This document shows, piece by piece, positions 1 through 8,783 of a DNA stretch of 12,673 nt (within the stretch, counting starts at the first letter, position 1; every line of letters begins with the position of its first letter). The stretch covers positions 28,654-41,326 of the forward strand of contig BQKZ01000152.1 in assembly GCA_036244855.1 (NCBI GenBank), in the 5' to 3' direction. The position numbers were made by a program, and so were the translations under genes. Below the pieces are notes generated by a model, which made no database searches, was not told the origin of the DNA, and saw only the letters and a program-made list of their open reading frames with translations. This DNA is from Temnopleurus reevesii. Lineage: Eukaryota; Echinodermata; Echinoidea; Temnopleuroida; Temnopleuridae.

Positions 1-70
1 TTATACATACTTGAGCCAAGTTTGGTCAAAATCCGTCCAGCGGTTCTGAACTTATCGCGGTAACAAGGTC

Positions 71-140
71 CGGACGGACGGACGCACGCACGGACGCACG
101 GACGGACGCACGGACGCACGGACGCACGGACGGACGGACA
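71..140. repeat. GGAC/GCAC microsatellite
   Basis: A run of GGAC and GCAC tetranucleotides, with eight-base GGACGCAC subunits, starts just after 'aacaaggtcc'. Tetranucleotide repeats of this kind next to a short hairpin occur in dispersed repeats of marine invertebrates, as far as I recall. It seems to form one element with the hairpin at 154-188. The minus-strand open frame across it, rich in RPSVRP, is a by-product of the repeat and not a gene. Confidence 0.9.
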
Positions 141-153
141 ACCCGAAAACATA

Positions 154-188
154 ATGCCTCCGGCACCACCTTACGGTGGCGGAGGCAT
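154..188. repeat. Short hairpin, probable end of a dispersed repeat
   Basis: ATGCCTCCG at the left pairs with CGGAGGCAT at the right. An inner CACC/GGTG stem continues the pairing around a loop of a few bases. The hairpin follows the GGAC microsatellite directly and is probably the terminus of the same dispersed repeat. Its right edge lies about 15 nt from the exon B splice donor at 203-204, so the repeat sits almost at the start of that intron. A role in transcription termination is not supported. Confidence 0.75.
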
Positions 189-204
189 AAAAATGGTTAC
201 TTAC

Positions 205-366
205 TTTGAGAATGATTTTGGGACATGCCCAGCAAAGGCAGGTAGTACCGGTATCATCCCCAGTTCCCTCATCCTTCTCAATATCTGATGCTGAAGAGCC
301 AATTGATTGGTGTGCCACGATTGGGGGAGCGGACCTCCCCAGCCATCGATGTTTCCCATACGAGAC
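205..366 (-). CDS. NAGLU: NAGLU exon B (internal exon, intact)
   Basis: This is an internal exon of alpha-N-acetylglucosaminidase, the lysosomal GH89 enzyme that removes terminal N-acetylglucosamine from heparan sulfate. Read on the minus strand, it begins after a pyrimidine-rich acceptor ending in AG (368-367) and ends before a GTAAGT donor (204-199). Its 162 nt encode [14 protein letters not shown], then an amphipathic stretch, then [14 protein letters not shown]. This matches human NAGLU 'RMGNLHTWDGPLPPSW...[17 protein letters not shown]', which I recognise from memory. There is no stop or frameshift. The first G completes the Trp codon begun in exon A, and the exon ends with two bases of a codon (AA), so both flanking introns are phase 2. 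It is the best preserved of four related copies here and presumably the functional one. The GH89 catalytic glutamates would lie in later exons, beyond the left edge. Confidence 0.92.
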
Positions 367-405
367 CTAGCATGGAGAGAAAAATTTATTGGACAATGTC
401 TTTGA

Positions 406-474
406 ACAGGTTGATAATTGATGTGGCAGGATTGGGGGCGGAGACACTTCTACTATCAATTACCAATACGAGAC
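406..474 (-). pseudogene. Decayed partial copy of NAGLU exon B (copy 3)
   Basis: On the minus strand this starts with an acceptor-like CTAG followed by GTCTCGTAT, as in exon B. It then drifts, with in-frame TGA and TAG triplets, but keeps blocks such as CCCCCAATCCTGCCACA that align to the GPLPQSWH part. Only about the first 70 nt of the exon can be traced. It lies about 108 nt upstream of intact exon B in the gene's direction. It cannot encode protein and is probably an old partial duplication. Confidence 0.65.
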
Positions 475-524
475 CTAGTATTGATTTGAATTAACCAGTG
501 AATAAAATAGTTCTTTTGAACGGT

Positions 525-662
525 CCAGCAAAAGCAGGTTGTACCGGTATCATCCCCAGTTCCCTCATCCTCCTCAATATTCGATGCTGAAGAGCCAATT
601 TATTTGCATGCCAGGATTGAGGGAGTGGACCTCCCCAACCATTGATGTTTCCCGTACGAGAC
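525..662 (-). pseudogene. Second copy of NAGLU exon B without a matching donor (copy 2)
   Basis: On the minus strand the acceptor (ctccatgctag) and the start of the exon are almost identical to exon B. The reading frame stays open, giving [20 protein letters not shown] and then ...[11 protein letters not shown]. Similarity fades after PAFAG at about 525, and the GTAAGT donor of exon B has no counterpart. The nearest GT (GGTTAATT, near 499) is weak. Conserved residues have changed: Met to Thr in RMGN, and Leu to Gln before PAFAG. It is most likely a duplicated exon that has lost function. An alternative exon using a cryptic donor is possible but less likely. The offset from exon B is 296 bp. 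Confidence 0.8.
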
Positions 663-719
663 CTAGCATGGAGAGAAAAAGTAGAATGCTCTATCAATTT
701 AGTTATATTCAACAGCATA

Positions 720-774
720 GGGGGCAGGATGATGGGTGGTCTTCCTCCAAAAATTATTGTTACCCGTACGAGAT
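720..774 (-). pseudogene. Decayed partial copy of NAGLU exon B (copy 4)
   Basis: On the minus strand a pyrimidine-rich stretch ending in CCAG is followed by ATCTCGTACGGGTAACAATA and then GGAGG...CCATCATCCTGCC. This aligns loosely to the start of exon B and shares derived bases with copy 3 (GGGTAA/GGTAA and TCCTGCC). It lies about 112 nt upstream of copy 2, much as copy 3 lies upstream of exon B. That spacing suggests the exon and its fragment were duplicated together. Confidence 0.55.
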
Positions 775-780
775 CTGGCA

Positions 781-1308
781 TAGACAAAAAAATTATCTAG
801 TTAGAGATAAATAACTGATAAAGTAATCTCGGTACATACAAACCTGTTTTAGAAACCACCATGACCCCCCCCCCCCCTCTTTCTCTAGAAGCCACAAATA
901 ATGTATCCTGGCAGAACATAGGTGTAGTCTAGAACCTGTCTACAGTGACCACTTTTTGTTTATTCCTTGCATGACCATTACAGACAAATTAGATTGTATA
1001 CACCACATCTCTGCAATACAGACAAAATTGTAATGCCCCAGTTACATAAAAGCACCAATTCATTGCAATTCTACAGTTGAATCCTCTGTGGTCTTAGTTG
1101 TGTGTCCTTCTTTTTTCAATGGCATTTAATCACGGTAAATCAGTTCTCAACTGAACAAACAGTTGTCTTGAATCAGGGGCTTCTTTGTGACTGGCGATCA
1201 ACCCATTGACTATGGGAACCATATAGTCACTACACAATGTATATCGGAATTACAGAATTCATTAGTCAACATGTTAAGTAATACAAATTGATTACACCAT
1301 CAACTTAC
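781..1308 (-). other. Presumed NAGLU intron between exons A and B
   Basis: No coding signal is visible here on either strand. On the minus strand the interval begins with the exon A donor GTAAGT at 1308-1303 and runs towards the exon B copies. Apart from the poly-C run I see only ordinary AT-rich intronic sequence. If copy 2 is skipped in splicing, the intron extends from 1308 to 367. Confidence 0.7.
865..877. repeat. Poly-C run
   Basis: Thirteen consecutive C residues lie in the presumed intron between exon A and exon B. This is a simple repeat and its length may be unreliable in the assembly. Confidence 0.9.
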
Positions 1309-1527
1309 CATGCTAAGAAGGCCGGTCCTCCAAAGTGCTTGTCGAGATCCTCTTGTTCCAGACCCATCTTCAGGTACACTCTCTGCCAGATGGCTTCTTG
1401 TCCATTGAACGCCAGAGGAAGGTTGATCCCACTCAAAGCCATCCAGTCGATGTGCCTCTCCCAACGCTCCCAGTTCCACCAAGCAAACGTGTAGCTAACG
1501 GTGCAGACATTCTGGTAGTATCGGAAT
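1309..1527 (-). CDS. NAGLU: NAGLU exon A (internal exon, intact)
   Basis: This exon encodes the start of the GH89 catalytic barrel of alpha-N-acetylglucosaminidase. On the minus strand it begins after an acceptor with a good polypyrimidine tract (ctcttttatctgCAG, AG at 1529-1528) and ends at a GTAAGT donor (1308-1303). The 219 nt give one base, 72 codons and two bases: [20 protein letters not shown], then [20 protein letters not shown], then [12 protein letters not shown], ending GGPAFLA plus TG. Human NAGLU has [20 protein letters not shown] and ...GPAFLAWGRMGN at these places. From memory, human Asn134, Cys136 and Trp201 line the substrate pocket. The first two are present here, and the Trp201 codon is split TG|G across the exon A/B junction. 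The first 121 nt are the source of, or share an origin with, the 175-bp array to the right. Upstream exons (signal peptide and N-terminal domain) are not found in the window. Confidence 0.94.
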
Positions 1528-4500
1528 CTGCAGATAAAAGAGCAGAGGACATTATCGAATTTGTCAGGAATGACCACTTTTGAACGCCAGAGGAAGGTTA
1601 ATACCACTCAAAGCGATCCAGTCGATGTGCCTCTCCCAACGCTCCCAGTTCCACCAAGCAAACGTGTAGCTAACGGTGCAGACATTCTGGTAGTATCGGA
1701 ATCTGCAGATAAAAGAGCAGAGGACATTATCGAATTTGTCAGGAATGACCACTTTTGAACGCCAGAGGAAGGTTAATACCACTCAAAGCGATCCAGTCGA
1801 TGTGCCTCTCCCAACGCTCCCAGTTCCACCAAGCAAACGTGTAGCTAACGGTGCAGACATTCTGGTAGTATCGGAATCTGCAGATAAAAGAGCAGAGGAC
1901 ATTATCGAATTTGTCAGGAATGACCACTTTTGAACGCCAGAGGAAGGTTAATACCACTCAAAGCGATCCAGTCGATGTGCCTCTCCCAACGCTCCCAGTT
2001 CCACCAAGCAAACGTGTAGCTAACGGTGCAGACATTCTGGTAGTATCGGAATCTGCAGATAAAAGAGCAGAGGACATTATCGAATTTGTCAGGAATGACC
2101 ACTTTTGAACGCCAGAGGAAGGTTAATACCACTCAAAGCGATCCAGTCGATGTGCCTCTCCCAACGCTCCCAGTTCCACCAAGCAAACGTGTAGCTAACG
2201 GTGCAGACATTCTGGTAGTATCGGAATCTGCAGATAAAAGAGCAGAGGACATTATCGAATTTGTCAGGAATGACCACTTTTGAACGCCAGAGGAAGGTTA
2301 ATACCACTCAAAGCGATCCAGTCGATGTGCCTCTCCCAACGCTCCCAGTTCCACCAAGCAAACGTGTAGCTAACGGTGCAGACATTCTGGTAGTATCGGA
2401 ATCTGCAGATAAAAGAGCAGAGGACATTATCGAATTTGTCAGGAATGACCACTTTTGAACGCCAGAGGAAGGTTAATACCACTCAAAGCGATCCAGTCGA
2501 TGTGCCTCTCCCAACGCTCCCAGTTCCACCAAGCAAACGTGTAGCTAACGGTGCAGACATTCTGGTAGTATCGGAATCTGCAGATAAAAGAGCAGAGGAC
2601 ATTATCGAATTTGTCAGGAATGACCACTTTTGAACGCCAGAGGAAGGTTAATACCACTCAAAGCGATCCAGTCGATGTGCCTCTCCCAACGCTCCCAGTT
2701 CCACCAAGCAAACGTGTAGCTAACGGTGCAGACATTCTGGTAGTATCGGAATCTGCAGATAAAAGAGCAGAGGACATTATCGAATTTGTCAGGAATGACC
2801 ACTTTTGAACGCCAGAGGAAGGTTAATACCACTCAAAGCGATCCAGTCGATGTGCCTCTCCCAACGCTCCCAGTTCCACCAAGCAAACGTGTAGCTAACG
2901 GTGCAGACATTCTGGTAGTATCGGAATCTGCAGATAAAAGAGCAGAGGACATTATCGAATTTGTCAGGAATGACCACTTTTGAACGCCAGAGGAAGGTTA
3001 ATACCACTCAAAGCGATCCAGTCGATGTGCCTCTCCCAACGCTCCCAGTTCCACCAAGCAAACGTGTAGCTAACGGTGCAGACATTCTGGTAGTATCGGA
3101 ATCTGCAGATAAAAGAGCAGAGGACATTATCGAATTTGTCAGGAATGACCACTTTTGAACGCCAGAGGAAGGTTAATACCACTCAAAGCGATCCAGTCGA
3201 TGTGCCTCTCCCAACGCTCCCAGTTCCACCAAGCAAACGTGTAGCTAACGGTGCAGACATTCTGGTAGTATCGGAATCTGCAGATAAAAGAGCAGAGGAC
3301 ATTATCGAATTTGTCAGGAATGACCACTTTTGAACGCCAGAGGAAGGTTAATACCACTCAAAGCGATCCAGTCGATGTGCCTCTCCCAACGCTCCCAGTT
3401 CCACCAAGCAAACGTGTAGCTAACGGTGCAGACATTCTGGTAGTATCGGAATCTGCAGATAAAAGAGCAGAGGACATTATCGAATTTGTCAGGAATGACC
3501 ACTTTTGAACGCCAGAGGAAGGTTAATACCACTCAAAGCGATCCAGTCGATGTGCCTCTCCCAACGCTCCCAGTTCCACCAAGCAAACGTGTAGCTAACG
3601 GTGCAGACATTCTGGTAGTATCGGAATCTGCAGATAAAAGAGCAGAGGACATTATCGAATTTGTCAGGAATGACCACTTTTGAACGCCAGAGGAAGGTTA
3701 ATACCACTCAAAGCGATCCAGTCGATGTGCCTCTCCCAACGCTCCCAGTTCCACCAAGCAAACGTGTAGCTAACGGTGCAGACATTCTGGTAGTATCGGA
3801 ATCTGCAGATAAAAGAGCAGAGGACATTATCGAATTTGTCAGGAATGACCACTTTTGAACGCCAGAGGAAGGTTAATACCACTCAAAGCGATCCAGTCGA
3901 TGTGCCTCTCCCAACGCTCCCAGTTCCACCAAGCAAACGTGTAGCTAACGGTGCAGACATTCTGGTAGTATCGGAATCTGCAGATAAAAGAGCAGAGGAC
4001 ATTATCGAATTTGTCAGGAATGACCACTTTTGAACGCCAGAGGAAGGTTAATACCACTCAAAGCGATCCAGTCGATGTGCCTCTCCCAACGCTCCCAGTT
4101 CCACCAAGCAAACGTGTAGCTAACGGTGCAGACATTCTGGTAGTATCGGAATCTGCAGATAAAAGAGCAGAGGACATTATCGAATTTGTCAGGAATGACC
4201 ACTTTTGAACGCCAGAGGAAGGTTAATACCACTCAAAGCGATCCAGTCGATGTGCCTCTCCCAACGCTCCCAGTTCCACCAAGCAAACGTGTAGCTAACG
4301 GTGCAGACATTCTGGTAGTATCGGAATCTGCAGATAAAAGAGCAGAGGACATTATCGAATTTGTCAGGAATGACCACTTTTGAACGCCAGAGGAAGGTTA
4401 ATACCACTCAAAGCGATCCAGTCGATGTGCCTCTCCCAACGCTCCCAGTTCCACCAAGCAAACGTGTAGCTAACGGTGCAGACATTCTGGTAGTATCGGA

Positions 4501-7006
4501 ATCTGCAGATAAAAGAGCAGAGGACATTATCGAATTTGTCAGGAATGACCACTTTTGAACGCCAGAGGAAGGTTAATACCACTCAAAGCGATCCAGTCGA
4601 TGTGCCTCTCCCAACGCTCCCAGTTCCACCAAGCAAACGTGTAGCTAACGGTGCAGACATTCTGGTAGTATCGGAATCTGCAGATAAAAGAGCAGAGGAC
4701 ATTATCGAATTTGTCAGGAATGACCACTTTTGAACGCCAGAGGAAGGTTAATACCACTCAAAGCGATCCAGTCGATGTGCCTCTCCCAACGCTCCCAGTT
4801 CCACCAAGCAAACGTGTAGCTAACGGTGCAGACATTCTGGTAGTATCGGAATCTGCAGATAAAAGAGCAGAGGACATTATCGAATTTGTCAGGAATGACC
4901 ACTTTTGAACGCCAGAGGAAGGTTAATACCACTCAAAGCGATCCAGTCGATGTGCCTCTCCCAACGCTCCCAGTTCCACCAAGCAAACGTGTAGCTAACG
5001 GTGCAGACATTCTGGTAGTATCGGAATCTGCAGATAAAAGAGCAGAGGACATTATCGAATTTGTCAGGAATGACCACTTTTGAACGCCAGAGGAAGGTTA
5101 ATACCACTCAAAGCGATCCAGTCGATGTGCCTCTCCCAACGCTCCCAGTTCCACCAAGCAAACGTGTAGCTAACGGTGCAGACATTCTGGTAGTATCGGA
5201 ATCTGCAGATAAAAGAGCAGAGGACATTATCGAATTTGTCAGGAATGACCACTTTTGAACGCCAGAGGAAGGTTAATACCACTCAAAGCGATCCAGTCGA
5301 TGTGCCTCTCCCAACGCTCCCAGTTCCACCAAGCAAACGTGTAGCTAACGGTGCAGACATTCTGGTAGTATCGGAATCTGCAGATAAAAGAGCAGAGGAC
5401 ATTATCGAATTTGTCAGGAATGACCACTTTTGAACGCCAGAGGAAGGTTAATACCACTCAAAGCGATCCAGTCGATGTGCCTCTCCCAACGCTCCCAGTT
5501 CCACCAAGCAAACGTGTAGCTAACGGTGCAGACATTCTGGTAGTATCGGAATCTGCAGATAAAAGAGCAGAGGACATTATCGAATTTGTCAGGAATGACC
5601 ACTTTTGAACGCCAGAGGAAGGTTAATACCACTCAAAGCGATCCAGTCGATGTGCCTCTCCCAACGCTCCCAGTTCCACCAAGCAAACGTGTAGCTAACG
5701 GTGCAGACATTCTGGTAGTATCGGAATCTGCAGATAAAAGAGCAGAGGACATTATCGAATTTGTCAGGAATGACCACTTTTGAACGCCAGAGGAAGGTTA
5801 ATACCACTCAAAGCGATCCAGTCGATGTGCCTCTCCCAACGCTCCCAGTTCCACCAAGCAAACGTGTAGCTAACGGTGCAGACATTCTGGTAGTATCGGA
5901 ATCTGCAGATAAAAGAGCAGAGGACATTATCGAATTTGTCAGGAATGACCACTTTTGAACGCCAGAGGAAGGTTAATACCACTCAAAGCGATCCAGTCGA
6001 TGTGCCTCTCCCAACGCTCCCAGTTCCACCAAGCAAACGTGTAGCTAACGGTGCAGACATTCTGGTAGTATCGGAATCTGCAGATAAAAGAGCAGAGGAC
6101 ATTATCGAATTTGTCAGGAATGACCACTTTTGAACGCCAGAGGAAGGTTAATACCACTCAAAGCGATCCAGTCGATGTGCCTCTCCCAACGCTCCCAGTT
6201 CCACCAAGCAAACGTGTAGCTAACGGTGCAGACATTCTGGTAGTATCGGAATCTGCAGATAAAAGAGCAGAGGACATTATCGAATTTGTCAGGAATGACC
6301 ACTTTTGAACGCCAGAGGAAGGTTAATACCACTCAAAGCGATCCAGTCGATGTGCCTCTCCCAACGCTCCCAGTTCCACCAAGCAAACGTGTAGCTAACG
6401 GTGCAGACATTCTGGTAGTATCGGAATCTGCAGATAAAAGAGCAGAGGACATTATCGAATTTGTCAGGAATGACCACTTTTGAACGCCAGAGGAAGGTTA
6501 ATACCACTCAAAGCGATCCAGTCGATGTGCCTCTCCCAACGCTCCCAGTTCCACCAAGCAAACGTGTAGCTAACGGTGCAGACATTCTGGTAGTATCGGA
6601 ATCTGCAGATAAAAGAGCAGAGGACATTATCGAATTTGTCAGGAATGACCACTTTTGAACGCCAGAGGAAGGTTAATACCACTCAAAGCGATCCAGTCGA
6701 TGTGCCTCTCCCAACGCTCCCAGTTCCACCAAGCAAACGTGTAGCTAACGGTGCAGACATTCTGGTAGTATCGGAATCTGCAGATAAAAGAGCAGAGGAC
6801 ATTATCGAATTTGTCAGGAATGACCACTTTTGAACGCCAGAGGAAGGTTAATACCACTCAAAGCGATCCAGTCGATGTGCCTCTCCCAACGCTCCCAGTT
6901 CCACCAAGCAAACGTGTAGCTAACGGTGCAGACATTCTGGTAGTATCGGAATCTGCAGATAAAAGAGCAGAGGACATTATCGAATTTGTCAGGAATGACC
7001 ACTTTT
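1407..7006 (-). repeat. 32-copy head-to-tail array of a 175-bp exon-intron boundary segment
   Basis: The unit is the first 121 nt of exon A (through codons GINLPLAF) plus the 54 nt of intron before it, including the polypyrimidine tract and AG. Unit starts recur every 175 bp from 1407, with a final boundary at 7007, giving exactly 32 units. The first (1407-1581) belongs to intact exon A and differs from the others at three bases within its first 32 nt; one difference changes Met to Ile. By eye the remaining 31 are identical. 175 is not a multiple of three, and the exon frame reaches a TGA five codons after AF, so the array cannot be read as a repeat protein. Many short open frames on both strands are by-products of the period. 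Each copy keeps an apparently usable 3' splice site but no 5' donor. The gene-side copy and the N beside the far end matter when judging whether the copy number is real. Confidence 0.95.
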
Positions 7007-7008
7007 GA

Positions 7009-7009
7009 N
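7009..7009. other. Ambiguous base at the array edge
   Basis: The only N in the window falls two bases after the last full 175-bp unit, where repeat passes into unique sequence. An isolated ambiguous base at a repeat boundary is typical of a contig join or gap closure, so the array length should be treated with caution. Confidence 0.85.
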
Positions 7010-7636
7010 CCATGCCTATCTATGAATTTCATGTGATTTTTCAGTGAGACTATAATGTAAAAAAAAGGGGGGAAGTTTTCATTTGGGTCTGGCAGTAGAT
7101 GAAATAACTTTTGGGGGTCTTATAGTAATACTACATGTATGTACGACAATATTTTTGTGTACAGATAATTTCGAGATTTTGGACCAGTTGGATATTTTAG
7201 AGTGCTGTTATTTCATTGTGTTTTTTTACCATGTTTGTAAACATATGAATGTGCATCTGTGCCCCACTCCCTGATCAAACAGAGTGGAAATTGTTGCACA
7301 GCCAAGACCATAACATTCACGAATATAAAAGGAAATAAAATCATCACAAACAAAATAAACAACCTCCTGTCAAACTTGAACAAAAAAAAAAGGTTTATAA
7401 GCTGAGCTACAGTTGTACAAGTGTAAGCTGAGCTACAAGTGTAAGCTTTGCAAGCTTTACTTCACAACTCAATAAATATTTAATTTAATTTTACCTCTTG
7501 CAGCGTTGGCATGTTGATATATTATAAGAACAATCACAAAGAGCTTGAAGTACCACATCCACAACATCATGAGTAAATTAGCCAGGAAATCCCTGCAACT
7601 TATTAAAATGGAACAGAAAATTATTTTCAAAGTTAG
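7010..7636. other. Non-coding AT-rich sequence, probable intron
   Basis: I find no coding similarity, RNA gene or transposon end here. There are A and G homopolymer runs near 7060 and 7382. Short open frames are not supported by any recognisable motif. A search by eye on the minus strand for the NAGLU exon preceding exon A, which should encode a CGCHxxWSG-like stretch, found nothing. Confidence 0.5.
7398..7441. repeat. Short direct repeat (TAAGCTGAGCTACA...)
   Basis: TAAGCTGAGCTACAGTTGTA plus CAAGTG is followed directly by TAAGCTGAGCTACAAGTG, a copy lacking eight inner bases. A third partial TAAGCTTTGCAAGC comes next. It is a small local duplication. Confidence 0.8.
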
Positions 7637-7806
7637 GGGGTGTTGTTCAAAAGTTGCAATTTATATCGCAAGTTGCAGTTGATCGGAATGTGCCAATCAA
7701 AATCATTGTTTCATGAGCGTCTTGTTAAATTTGCATACCGGGTGCGAATGAAAACTACAATTTGCACAGTTCCAGTTGATTTGCAGTTGATTTTGAACAA
7801 CACCCC
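7637..7806 (+). mobile_element. MITE-like element, copy 1
   Basis: A 170-bp sequence bounded by GGGGTGTTGTTCAAAA and its inverted complement TTTTGAACAACACCCC. The interior is AT-rich, contains further inverted motifs (AGTTGCA/TGCAGTT) and has no coding capacity. A second diverged copy lies at 8279-8428 in the opposite orientation. Two copies sharing termini and interior mark a dispersed nonautonomous DNA transposon. The same TAG precedes the G run in both copies, and I could not settle the target-site duplication. The superfamily is unknown. Confidence 0.8.
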
Positions 7807-7810
7807 ATCA

Positions 7811-7864
7811 GATATAGATAGATAGATATAGATAGATAGATAGATAGATAGACAGATAGATAAA
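7811..7864. repeat. GATA/TAGA microsatellite
   Basis: A run of GATA units with occasional GATATA and GACA interruptions starts four bases after the right end of MITE copy 1. It may have grown from the element's flank or been inserted beside. Confidence 0.95.
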
Positions 7865-8278
7865 TAACTTTTATTTCCACATTGTGAAAAAACCTTAACA
7901 GATATACAAACTCTGATTTACATTGGGGACATGTCATTAGCGATTAAGGAAGTAATGATATGAAAAATATAAGAGAATATATATCTTTTTATTGTAATTT
8001 TTAAAACTAAAAAAAATACTAAAAGAGGCTAAAGAAATAGGAAAATGCCTTTCACTAGAATTTGTTTTAATAGCAAAGTTCCCAATCCCCTTCTCCTTTG
8101 ATATGTGTCTCCTTTCTCTGGCATTTGGGCAATTCTATGGCTTTGCCATGTCCTTTATGCCAATAGCGGGTGCATGTTTTGATGAAATTCCATGAAATTT
8201 AATATGTTTGTCACAAATACTTGTTCATGGCCATGAAACACAACCGAAGAGTGCAGACATGTTCTATCAGTCTTATAG
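7865..8278. other. Non-coding AT-rich spacer
   Basis: The sequence between the microsatellite and the second MITE copy holds no gene, RNA or repeat that I can recognise. It is AT-rich near 7970-8040. Confidence 0.5.
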
Positions 8279-8428
8279 GGGGTGTTGTTCAAAATTAACT
8301 CCAAATCAACTGTAACTTTGCAAATTGTAACACGCAATTTCTTTCACGCACGGTATGCAGAAGATTTTGATTGGCGCGTTCCGATTAATTGCAATTTGTG
8401 ATCAATTGCAACTTTTGAACAACACCCC
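8279..8428 (-). mobile_element. MITE-like element, copy 2 (inverted relative to copy 1)
   Basis: About 150 bp with the same GGGGTGTTGTTCAAAA-type ends. Its reverse complement aligns to copy 1 throughout: GTTGCAATT near the start, then CCAATCAAAATC, GCATACCG, TACAATTTGCA and AGTTGATTT. It is about 20 bp shorter than copy 1, from an internal indel. The two copies and the 470 bp between them could form a long foldback. Confidence 0.8.
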
Positions 8429-8783
8429 AAAAATTAATGTTTGCATCACTTTAGTTAAACACATTCAAGGTCCTAGTCTCTCACTCTCAATCATTCTTTG
8501 GCCATCTCGTGAAATAGGCAACCTCTCGATCTCACACGCAAGTTTTATGTACGAAGTCTAAGGAAATTCAATGACAATGTGTGACTTAAGTCTTAAAGTA
8601 CACTCACACACTGCACGTCCGATATTGCTGACAAAATGGGGAGCGCGAGTGACGTGCCTGCTTAAACTGTACGGCGTTGATTTTCACGATAATGCCCTTT
8701 CTTTTCTAATAGCTCTTGTTCAGAAAACTTCACAGAATTTCACTGCTGAGAGAAGGCAATGACAATAGCAAGCTTCTCACTTC
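8429..8783. other. Non-coding spacer before the foldback transposon
   Basis: Two short plus-strand open frames cross this stretch, but neither shows a recognisable domain, splice context or repeated sequence. I see no supported feature. Confidence 0.5.

Larger units (their letters stand above)
205..780. repeat. Tandem duplication of about 298 bp (exon B plus fragment, twice)
   Basis: Two units, about 205-480 and 525-780, each hold a full exon-B-like sequence and a partial one upstream of it in the gene's direction. Matching landmarks are offset by 296 bp (acceptors of exon B and copy 2) and 300 bp (acceptors of copies 3 and 4). The likely order of events is a partial duplication of the exon's 5' end, followed by duplication of the whole block. 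Confidence 0.7.

Noticed and set aside
52..318. Minus-strand open frame of 88 codons at the left end
   Set aside because: It is a wrong-frame reading of exon B continuing through the intron and the GGAC repeat.
491..787. A single 98-codon minus-strand gene
   Set aside because: Only the middle part is NAGLU-like (exon B copy 2). The rest reads through copy 4 and intron sequence.
1407..7006. CRISPR array or protein-repeat gene
   Set aside because: There are no variable spacers: the whole 175-bp unit is conserved. The period is not a multiple of three and each unit contains stops in the exon frame.
1561..7032. Dozens of 65- and 72-codon open frames on both strands across the array
   Set aside because: They repeat every 175 bp and reflect one periodic sequence. 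The minus-strand frames include real exon A codons but run into intron and stop; the plus-strand frames have no independent support.
7640..7937. Small open frames over MITE copy 1 and the GATA repeat
   Set aside because: They follow transposon termini and a microsatellite and are not conserved genes.
8571..8762. 63-codon plus-strand frame before the foldback element
   Set aside because: There is no recognisable motif, no splice context and no homologous copy in the window.
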